From: an uncultured Prevotella sp.
GTDB lineage: Bacteria; Bacteroidota; Bacteroidia; Bacteroidales; Bacteroidaceae
Direction: 5' to 3'
Assembly (NCBI GenBank): GCA_900322035.1
Contig: ONYL01000021.1
Coordinates: 1 to 55,978 of the forward strand
Length of the DNA: 55,978 nucleotides
Positions 49,219-55,978 of the stretch are shown here, in pieces. A program made the position numbers and the translations under genes. Position 1 is the first letter of the stretch; each line of letters begins with the position of its first letter. Under the pieces are notes generated by a model that made no database searches, had not been told where the DNA came from, and saw nothing but the letters and a program-made list of their open reading frames with translations.

Positions 49219-50562
49219 CTAAAATTGCGAAATTTCTTTTTTTAACATTGGACTGACCGCAGTCACCGTGAAAGGCTGCCTCCCGTCGGGCCTTACCACC
49301 AACACGGCTTTGCCAAAGAAAGCCTTACGGTGGAACTGTACGGCTCCGGCCTGTGAGGGCTGAAAACGTTCCATCGAAAACTGTGAGCCATTGTCAGCGC
49401 CAAGTATTGTCCCACCATCGACATGGAATGTGATGTCGTCCTCAGCCCATGGACAGAGGTTTCCGTCCTTGTCTACCACTTCAGCCTTGATGAAACAAGT
49501 TTGGGCACCGCGGTAGTCCATGGAGAGACGGATATGGTCTTCCTTGCCGGCTGTGCGAATCGTCTGTTCCCTCACGGGCAGGCCCTTCTTTCTCGCTATC
49601 ACCCTGACTTCTCCCGGATGATAGGTCACACGCCAGGCCACGTGGTAATCATGGTCGCCCTTGCGGCGCACGCCCTGACTCTCACCATTGACAAAGAGTT
49701 CCACCTCATCCGCCTGATTATAGTAGCACCACATGTCGACCGTCTGCCCGTCGATCCAGTTCCAATGAGGGAAGAGATGAAGTACGGGCTTCGCCGTCCA
49801 CTCACTCTGATACATATAATAGACATCCTTTGGAAGACCAGCCAAGTCGATGATGCCGAAATAGCTGCTGTGTGCGGGAAAGGCGTAGGGCGTAGGCTCC
49901 CCGATATAGTCGAAGCCCGTCCAGATGAACTGCCCGCCAACGAAAGGCGTGTGCTTTACGATGTCCCAGGTTGCTTCGTGTGTAGAGCTCCAAGCAGCGT
50001 GGCTGTTGTCGTAGGCCGAACACATCATCGAAGGATTCGTATAGGGCAAATCCCACCGCTTGGGCATTACAAAGATACTGTCGGAGGGCATGCGGTAGAA
50101 GCCGCGTGTCTGAAGGGCAGAGACACTCTCGGTCATGATGAAGGGCTTTGCTGGGAATTTCTTCGGCACGTCTTTCACCCACTGGCGATGATAGTTGAAG
50201 CCGATGATGTTGAGCGCGCCACTCTTGAAAAGATTATTGTCGGGCGAGGGCTCGTTGCAACCCGCCGTGACAGGACGCGTAGGGTCGAGGTGTCTGACGA
50301 TTTGGGCCAGACGCAGCGCAATGAGTTGATTGACGTTTCTCACGGTATCAGCAGAGAGAGCACTCTTGTCGTGACCGGCGTTGAGAATAAGATTGGCCTC
50401 CTCAAGGGAGAGATTGTCGGTGGAGACCTGGTTCCATTGTTCCAACACCTCGTTGCCTATCGACCATATCAGGATGCAGGGATGATTGCGGTCGCGCACG
50501 ACGAGGTCGGTTAGATCTCTTTCGGCCCATTCGTCGAAGACTGTTGGATGCGACCGCCACAT
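49219..50562 (-). pseudogene. 5'-truncated GH2 glycoside hydrolase (beta-galactosidase/beta-mannosidase type)
   Basis: The 447 residues correspond to the C-terminal part of a GH2 enzyme. It starts abruptly in the middle of the catalytic barrel (F-D-E-W-A-E-R-D-L-T-D-L-V). The acid/base Glu38 (S-I-G-N-E-V) and nucleophile Glu145 (M-T-E-S-V) are present. The N-terminal sugar-binding and Ig-like domains and the first barrel strands, about 350-400 residues in relatives, are absent. No remnant lies upstream, where only 170 bases separate it from the epimerase gene. No signal peptide is present although the family here is usually exported. It is either a deletion pseudogene or a trimmed protein of unclear activity. 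The GH3 gene starts 16 bases after its stop. Confidence 0.85.
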
Positions 50563-50673
50563 ATCTTAGTATATGCCAAGTCCTTGTTTAGACAGGCAAA
50601 AATGGAAATATCTACGATCCGAGGAGTCATCAACTTAAATGTTTACCTTCGTATAGGTTGAAAAGACTTGCTA

Positions 50674-50723
50674 TAAAAAAACAGGAGTAAGGAATCTCTA
50701 TTTTTAGCTCCTAACTCCTGTTT
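50674..50723 (-). terminator. Terminator of the mannan operon after the epimerase gene
   Basis: AAACAGGAGTAAGGA (50679-50693) pairs with TCCTAACTCCTGTTT (50709-50723), one mismatch. It is followed on the minus strand by seven T. It begins 11 bases past the epimerase stop and separates the four-gene mannan operon from the GH2/GH3 pair. Confidence 0.85.
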
Positions 50724-50734
50724 ATTATTATCGA

Positions 50735-51934
50735 TTATATCAAAAACTCCCTTTCAATGACTTCCAGGCACATTCGGCTGTTGTGATAGGGGCATTTCCA
50801 AAATCCCGCCTTATCGTCAACGCGGTTGGGACGGCCCTCAGCGTCGACGCTCCAAAGCCATTCGCCCTTCTCCTTATCTACGAGATGATGCTTGATGAAT
50901 TCCCAGCAGCGCAAAGCCACGTCGAGGGCATCGCGGTCGCTATAGAACTCGTAGAGGTCTATATGACCGATGACATTCTCACAGAGTGTCCACCACTGAC
51001 GTTGCGTATCCGTCTTTCCTGTATCCTTCCAGTGCTCATAGACCATCGACCCGTCAGGTTGCAGACCTTCGTCGGCTGCCTTGGCAATACGCTTCACCAC
51101 ATTGTCGACATTCACGTCGCCTAATACCAAAGCAGTCTCATGCAGCAGCCATGCAGCCTCGATGTCGTGGCCAAAGCTCTCCACATTGCGACGGCCTTCC
51201 CAACGGTCGTTGAAGAAGAGGTCGAGGTGGCCAGTCTCTTTATTCATGATGATGTCGGTGAAAATGTGAAGCAAGTTGGCCACCCTGTCGCGAAGCTGCT
51301 TGTTGTCGTCACCCTGCTCATTGAGGCAACGCAGCAGATTGGTATAGGGCTCTATGATGTGCAGATGAGTGTTCATCGTGCGTGAGGCATTCTCGTCCTT
51401 GTCGCTGAGCCGCATGTCGCCAATGGGCTGCCAGTCACGGGTCAGCGCCTCAATGTAGCCGTTGTTCTCCTTGTCGTAGGCGTGATCCTCGATGTCGTGA
51501 TAGAGTTTCAATGCCATGCGGAGCATATCCTGATCGCCTGTGGCGCGGGTATATTCCGACAGGCCGTAGATCGTGAATCCAATGGCGTAGGTCTGCTTCT
51601 TGGTGTCTTTCGGCGTGCCGTCGGCATTCAGACTCCAGTAGACACCGCCGTAGACGGGATCGATGAAATGCTCGAGAATATAATCTTTGGCACGCATTGC
51701 GGTGTTGAGCCATTCGGGATTCTGCGTCACGCGATAGGCGGCGGAGAAGGCCCACAGGATGCGGGCATTGAGGATGGCTCCTTTCTCTGCTTCGGGATGG
51801 GCCACGCCATTACCGTCGATACGGCCCAAGAAGCCGCCATTGACCTCATCGGTCATCCGATTGCGCCAGAAAGGAAGAATATTACCTTCCAACTCCTGGA
51901 GCATCTCGTATTTAAAGTCTATGGTTGATTGCAT
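50735..51934 (-). CDS. Cellobiose 2-epimerase (AGE family)
   Basis: A 399-residue (alpha/alpha)6-barrel enzyme of the N-acylglucosamine/cellobiose 2-epimerase family. In mannan breakdown it turns beta-1,4-mannobiose into mannosyl-glucose, the substrate of the GH130 phosphorylase next door. Catalytic His are visible in S-F-G-H-D-I-E-A-A-W-L-L and W-K-C-P-Y-H-N-S-R-M; N-A-R-I-L-W-A-F-S-A-A-Y and M-N-T-H-L-H-I-I-E-P-Y are also typical. The second Met (51934) is taken as start; the first lies nine codons earlier. No signal peptide, so cytoplasmic. Confidence 0.92.
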   Translation of the reverse strand: MQSTIDFKYEMLQELEGNILPFWRNRMTDEVNGGFLGRIDGNGVAHPEAEKGAILNARILWAFSAAYRVTQNPEWLNTAMRAKDYILEHFIDPVYGGVYWSLNADGTPKDTKKQTYAIGFTIYGLSEYTRATGDQDMLRMALKLYHDIEDHAYDKENNGYIEALTRDWQPIGDMRLSDKDENASRTMNTHLHIIEPYTNLLRCLNEQGDDNKQLRDRVANLLHIFTDIIMNKETGHLDLFFNDRWEGRRNVESFGHDIEAAWLLHETALVLGDVNVDNVVKRIAKAADEGLQPDGSMVYEHWKDTGKTDTQRQWWTLCENVIGHIDLYEFYSDRDALDVALRCWEFIKHHLVDKEKGEWLWSVDAEGRPNRVDDKAGFWKCPYHNSRMCLEVIEREFLI

Positions 51935-52030
51935 TTTGTCTGGTTTTCGTTGATGAATCATTGTTTAAAGACCGGATGGAACCATGCCGCGGAGAAATCC
52001 CACACGGTCCCATTCGGCCTGCAGGCGGTC

Positions 52031-53380
52031 TTATTTCTTAATCGGATAGAGATAGGACAAAAGAATGAGGAGCAGTGCCAGGGCTGCGGGGAAAAGCGAG
52101 AACAAGGCCCATACCATCTGGAGCACGGAATCGGTGATGGACGCCGGGTCTATGATGGGATTGCCAAACTGGTCATTGATCATGTGCGCGCCGGCCAAAC
52201 CAAGGAACATGGCGATGAGGGAGCCGGAGATTGCAGTGCCGAACTTCTGGGCCATCGTACCCGAAGAGAAGATGAGTCCCGTAGAGGAGGTGCCGTTCTT
52301 CTTGGTGGCATAGTCGGCCACGTCGGCATACATCGACCACACCAACGGCGAATAGATGCCAATGCCTGCAGAGGTGAGGATGCTCACGCCTATCATCACC
52401 CAGATATACTTCGGATCCATAGGAATGAAAAAGAAGATAAGGGACGTCACAAAACAGACAATGCCGGAAAACATGAAAGCCCCGCGCTTAGACCCCAGCC
52501 ACTTGGCTACGACCGGAGAGAGACCGCCAAAAATCATGCACGTCACCTCACCAAAGGCCATGAACACGGTGTAGTTGATGATCAGCCGGCCGATGGTGAT
52601 GTCGCCACCCATGCAATAGGTAAACATATATCCGGCCACAGCATAGCGGAAGCCATTGAAGAAGTTGGTACAGATGGCCATAAGCGTCATATATACCCAG
52701 GGCTTGTTCTTCACCAAATCAACAAATTGGTGCATAGAGAACTTCTCTGCGCGCACGGGTTTTAGGCGTTCCTTGGTCAGCAGTCCGCAGCCCAAGGTGC
52801 CCACAGCAGCCAAGGCTCCGAAGAAGCAACCGAGCACGGCATATTGATGCTGGCTGGTGCCACCCACAAATTTCTGAAGATAGGGGAACGAGAGCAATGT
52901 GATAAAGCCCATGGCATAAGCACCCACCATACGATAGGCCGAGAACTGATTTTTCTCGTCGTCGTCATCGGTCATCACTCCTAAGAGCGAACCGTAAGGG
53001 ACGTTGACCATGGTGTAGCAAATCATCATCAAAATATAGATGGAATAAGCATAGACGCGCTTTCCTATAGGCCCAAGGTCTGGGGTATAGAGCAAAAGGG
53101 CGAACACGATCCCCAAAGGCACGGAACCAAAGATTACCCAAGGGCGATAAGTTCCCCACCGGCTCTGCGTGCGGTCGGCAATAGCTCCCATAATGGGATC
53201 CGTGACGACGTCGATGATGCGCGCTACGAACATCAGCAGGGCCGCGTCGTAGAAACTCAATCCGAAAACATTGGTAAAAAACAAGGGGAAGGCTATCGAC
53301 ATGATTTTCCATGTGATACCTCCGGCTGCAGCGTCTCCCAACGCATAGCCGATCTTCTCTTTAAGCGTAATTTTAGACAT
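52031..53380 (-). CDS. GPH-family sugar:cation symporter (mannobiose/mannosyl-glucose uptake)
   Basis: A 449-residue inner-membrane protein with about twelve helices, of the melibiose-carrier (glycoside-pentoside-hexuronide) family. Visible marks: K-I-G-Y-A-L-G-D-A-A-A-G at the N-terminus, F-V-A-R-I-I-D-V-V-T-D-P-I-M-G-A-I-A-D-R-T after helix 2 with the cation-site Asp residues, and R-W-G-T-Y-R-P-W. Position between the GH130 and epimerase genes suggests it imports mannobiose or related disaccharides. The gap to the GH130 gene holds a 14-bp inverted repeat. Confidence 0.9.
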   Translation of the reverse strand: MSKITLKEKIGYALGDAAAGGITWKIMSIAFPLFFTNVFGLSFYDAALLMFVARIIDVVTDPIMGAIADRTQSRWGTYRPWVIFGSVPLGIVFALLLYTPDLGPIGKRVYAYSIYILMMICYTMVNVPYGSLLGVMTDDDDEKNQFSAYRMVGAYAMGFITLLSFPYLQKFVGGTSQHQYAVLGCFFGALAAVGTLGCGLLTKERLKPVRAEKFSMHQFVDLVKNKPWVYMTLMAICTNFFNGFRYAVAGYMFTYCMGGDITIGRLIINYTVFMAFGEVTCMIFGGLSPVVAKWLGSKRGAFMFSGIVCFVTSLIFFFIPMDPKYIWVMIGVSILTSAGIGIYSPLVWSMYADVADYATKKNGTSSTGLIFSSGTMAQKFGTAISGSLIAMFLGLAGAHMINDQFGNPIIDPASITDSVLQMVWALFSLFPAALALLLILLSYLYPIKK

Positions 53381-53428
53381 GATTGACCTTTTTGTTTCTA
53401 TTGTGTATCAGGTAGGAATAAGGAAGAG

Positions 53429-53511
53429 AGAAGTTAGGAGTTTCTCCTGCTGACGCTACCCGGAAGTTGTCCGCTTCCTCCGAATCATCCCTCATTCAAC
53501 TCCTAACTTCT
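53429..53511. repeat. 14-bp inverted repeat between GH130 and symporter genes
   Basis: AGAAGTTAGGAGTT (53429-53442) and AACTCCTAACTTCT (53498-53511) are perfect complements 55 bases apart. The same GTTAGGAGTT word occurs in the terminator at 50709 and after serB at 8664. It could hold down expression of downstream genes in the operon through an RNA stem. Confidence 0.75.
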
Positions 53512-53525
53512 AACGAAGAAAATCC

Positions 53526-54698
53526 TTATTTATTATTAGTACGGTTCTTGATAATCAGTTTTTTCAACGTCTCAACGCTCGCGCTTGTACTGTATCCATC
53601 CTCGGGAGTATTGAAGCAATAATCCACCAGACGGTCGACGGTGGAAGTGGCCACATGCATACGGGTATCGGACGATGCATAATAGATGAACACGCGCCCG
53701 TTCTCATCTGCAACCCATCCATTGGAGAACACCACATTCATCACGTCGCCGATGTACTCCTGTCCCTCAGGCACGAGCAGGTAACCGCCTGGCTGGGCAA
53801 TGACACGCGTCGGATCATCCAGGGCCGTCATATACATATAGAGCACATAGCGCAGGCCGCTGGCACAGCCCCTTACGCCATGGGCCAAATGGAGCCAGCC
53901 TTTGGAAGTCTTGATGGGGTGTGGCCCCTCACCGTTCTTCACCTCCATAATGGTATGGTAGTGGCGGGCGTTGATAATCTTCTCTTCCTTGACCTCGGCA
54001 TTCGTGATGTCGTCAACAAGAGCCCAACCAATGCCACCTCCGTTGCCAGTGTCGATGAATCCATCTTGAGGACGGGTGTAGAAGGCATACTTGCCATCGA
54101 CAAATTCGGGATGCAGCACCACATTGCGTTGCTGGCTCTTCGACTTCAGATCGTGAAGCCGCTCCCAGTGCACCATGTCCTTGGTGCGGGCAATGGCAGC
54201 CGTCGCTGTGGCGGCACTGAGGTCACCGGGGTGAGAGTCGTCGTGGCGCTCTGCGCAGAACACGCCGTAGATCCACCCATCCTCATGAACGGTGAGGCGC
54301 ATGTCATAGATGTTGGTGGCCGGAAGGGTATCGTCGGGCATAGTGATGGGCTCTGGCCAGAAACGGAAATGGTCGATACCATTGGGACTCTCGACCACTG
54401 CGAAGAAACTCTTGCGGTCGGCCCCCTCAACACGTACGACAAGCACATATTTGCCATTCCATTTGATGGCACCGCTGTTGAGCGTAGCGTTCATCATGAT
54501 ACGCTGCATCAGGAAAGGATTGTCCTTCTCGTTGAAGTCATAACGCCACTCCAAGGGGGTATGTTCTGCTGTCAGGATAGGATATTGCCACTTCTGATAG
54601 ATACCATTATTGTGGCCTACGGGTTTGTTTTCTCTGTTGAGCAGTTCCTCGTGACGTGCACGGAGAGCGGCAACTTTGTCTTTAAATTCTTGAGACAT
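53526..54698 (-). CDS. GH130 4-O-beta-D-mannosyl-D-glucose phosphorylase
   Basis: Splits mannosyl-glucose with phosphate into mannose-1-phosphate and glucose in the cytoplasm. The 390-residue five-bladed beta-propeller has subfamily GH130_1 marks: N-R-E-N-K-P-V-G-H-N-N-G-I-Y near the N-terminus, the proton-donor Asp132 in N-I-Y-D-M-R-L, R-N-V-V-L-H-P-E-F and H-L-A-H-G-V-R for phosphate binding. No signal peptide. It is followed by the symporter and the epimerase, as in the Bacteroides fragilis mannan operon, and preceded by the GH26 mannanase. Confidence 0.94.
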   Translation of the reverse strand: MSQEFKDKVAALRARHEELLNRENKPVGHNNGIYQKWQYPILTAEHTPLEWRYDFNEKDNPFLMQRIMMNATLNSGAIKWNGKYVLVVRVEGADRKSFFAVVESPNGIDHFRFWPEPITMPDDTLPATNIYDMRLTVHEDGWIYGVFCAERHDDSHPGDLSAATATAAIARTKDMVHWERLHDLKSKSQQRNVVLHPEFVDGKYAFYTRPQDGFIDTGNGGGIGWALVDDITNAEVKEEKIINARHYHTIMEVKNGEGPHPIKTSKGWLHLAHGVRGCASGLRYVLYMYMTALDDPTRVIAQPGGYLLVPEGQEYIGDVMNVVFSNGWVADENGRVFIYYASSDTRMHVATSTVDRLVDYCFNTPEDGYSTSASVETLKKLIIKNRTNNK

Positions 54699-54816
54699 AG
54701 TTTTATAACGTTTTTGATGATTTACTTATTTCAATTCCAGGGGCAGTTCAGCAACCTGCCATCATGCCTCCGGCAGAGGCTCCACACTCCACCCAAGGGC
54801 ACGAAAGGTTATAGAA

Positions 54817-55950
54817 TTACTTGATGTCTTTGAGGAACAAGCTCCTTGGTTCCTTATAGAGGACACGGAAGTCATCAGCACAAGGCTTTTCTGGAGCCGG
54901 ACCGAAATTCTCTGTGGGCTGGTCCCATGCATTACGCCAAAGCAGCACATAGCTTATGGGGAAATCCTTCACTGCTGCCCAAAGACCAGTGGTAAACCAC
55001 GTCGGGTCGGGCGTGTTGCGGGATCCAGTTTCGGCCACGATGGCGATTTTCTTATGCTTTTTCGCCACCTTACAAACTACTTCTAATTCATGCCGCATCT
55101 CTTTGATATACTTATCCTTGCTTTCATTGCCATAGAGATCACAGCCCATGAGGTCCACATAGTTGTCACCGGGATAAAACTTCATGAAGTTGTCTGCTGT
55201 CTCATTGGGATCGCCGCCGGGAGAATAGGCATAAAGACACTGCTCAATTCCACGCTGGCGGAGAAAGTCGATGGTGCGGCGGTAGAGCTTTTGATATTCC
55301 TCAGGCGCGCAAGAGTCCTTGCCCCACCAGAACCACCCACCGCTCATCTCGTGCCACGGGCGAAAGATGACGGGGATAGGTTTGCCGTCACCGGTCTTCA
55401 GCGAGAGAAGGAATTTGGCCACTCGGTTGAGCCAAAGATCGAAGATCTCGTTTTCGGCTGTCATCGGCCTGAGGATCTTCCCTACAGGCCGTCCCGACGG
55501 ATCCCAGGCATTCTTGCCCGTGGTGGGATTAGTGGGATGCCAGCTGATCGTACAGATTCCGCCACGCTCATACTGGTTACGGATCTCCTCGCGCATACGA
55601 TCAAAGGGGACACCGTCAAGATTGCGAGCGGAATCGAGCTCCAAGTTGCCCAATTCGAACCCCATCACTGCCGGCCAGTCGCCACAGACTTCCTTTACGT
55701 CACTGCGCCCGCGATCCCACTTCCATGTGGTTCCATAGAAGGGATCGTCCTGGTGGCCGATCATTATACCACGCTTTTCCAGCTTCAACAACCTTTTGCG
55801 TAAGGCAGAAGCCGGAGTGGAGGCATCTGCCGGCATGGCCAGACAAACTGCCATCATCATCATTGTTATAACTAAAAAAATTTCGACCTGTACGGTTGAA
55901 AATCCCATCATCCAACCATGCGGTAGCTGATTTCCTGCTTTGTGATCCAT
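54817..55950 (-). CDS. GH26 endo-beta-1,4-mannanase, exported
   Basis: Cuts mannan outside or at the envelope to release mannobiose. In the 377-residue frame the acid/base Glu201 sits in R-P-W-H-E-M-S-G-G-W-F-W-W-G and the nucleophile Glu307 in A-E-T-G-S. H-Q-D-D-P-F-Y-G-T and I-S-W-H-P-T-N-P are also typical of GH26. The N-terminus is signal-like, Q-V-E-I-F-L-V-I-T-M-M-M-M-A-V-C-L-A-M-P-A-D-A. The start is uncertain: ATG at 55950 gives a long n-region, ATG at 55908 a conventional one. It is the first gene of the mannan operon in the window; genes further upstream (such as SusC/SusD) would lie beyond the right edge. Confidence 0.93.
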   Translation of the reverse strand: MDHKAGNQLPHGWMMGFSTVQVEIFLVITMMMMAVCLAMPADASTPASALRKRLLKLEKRGIMIGHQDDPFYGTTWKWDRGRSDVKEVCGDWPAVMGFELGNLELDSARNLDGVPFDRMREEIRNQYERGGICTISWHPTNPTTGKNAWDPSGRPVGKILRPMTAENEIFDLWLNRVAKFLLSLKTGDGKPIPVIFRPWHEMSGGWFWWGKDSCAPEEYQKLYRRTIDFLRQRGIEQCLYAYSPGGDPNETADNFMKFYPGDNYVDLMGCDLYGNESKDKYIKEMRHELEVVCKVAKKHKKIAIVAETGSRNTPDPTWFTTGLWAAVKDFPISYVLLWRNAWDQPTENFGPAPEKPCADDFRVLYKEPRSLFLKDIK

Positions 55951-55978
55951 TTTCCAAGTTCCCCGTTAGTCATTGCTG

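Noticed and set aside
49423-50514. 363-codon plus-strand frame opposite the GH2 remnant
   Set aside because: Antisense shadow; the minus-strand product carries recognisable GH2 catalytic motifs.

Overview
The window looks like a chromosomal segment of a Bacteroidales bacterium, most likely Prevotella or a close relative. The evidence is internal. Many genes carry the Bacteroidetes promoter form (TTTG, about 20 bp, TAnnTTTG). There is a GldH gliding/secretion lipoprotein and several secreted proteins with type IX-style C-terminal tails. A C10 (streptopain-like) protease, an OxyR regulator and a short primary sigma factor of the Bacteroidetes type are also present. No rRNA genes, prophage or insertion sequence were seen.

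Layout. 1-2.2 kb: the tail of an unknown gene, a truncated lipoprotein, a YiiX-like hydrolase lipoprotein and a membrane-anchored AraC regulator. 2.5-10.9 kb: a secreted protein, a MATE exporter with an unknown partner gene, YfcE phosphodiesterase, then SerB phosphatase, a divergent small sigma factor and L-serine dehydratase. 11-11.4 kb: a tRNA-Val followed by a tandem array of partial copies of its own 3' end, most with a terminator hairpin. 11.4-21.1 kb: an AT-richer type I restriction-modification island (XRE regulator, hsdR, hsdM, a RhuM-like/Fic gene pair, hsdS, an inverted and frameshifted second hsdS, and a tyrosine recombinase that has lost a core segment). Candidate 14-bp direct repeats flank this island.

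21-36 kb is a housekeeping stretch: a NifX-like protein, RpoD, an alkaline-phosphatase-superfamily enzyme, metF, then the holB-ricT-gldH run. Two secreted proteins, oxyR and xylulokinase follow. 36-43.5 kb holds a C10 protease with adhesive extensions and a 1487-residue adhesin-like protein, both on the minus strand with type IX-like tails. 44.4-44.9 kb has two overlapping paralogous Cys-rich mini-proteins. 45.4-56 kb is a minus-strand beta-mannan utilisation locus: GH26 mannanase, GH130 mannosylglucose phosphorylase, GPH symporter and cellobiose 2-epimerase, then a 5'-truncated GH2, a GH3 beta-glucosidase and a XylE-type sugar symporter. The first four match the mannan pathway known from Bacteroides fragilis: mannan to mannobiose, epimerisation to mannosylglucose, phosphorolysis to mannose-1-phosphate and glucose.

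The most unusual content is between genes. (i) Three stand-alone transcription units have a canonical promoter and an intrinsic terminator but no convincing gene, and are candidate small RNAs (about 24995-25064 plus; 29446-29677 minus; 44912-45096 minus). (ii) Four intergenic arrays share one 22-bp repeat family, all in the same orientation. (iii) A tRNA-tail/terminator array whose hairpin stems vary between copies yet stay paired. (iv) An apparently decaying hsdS inversion system.
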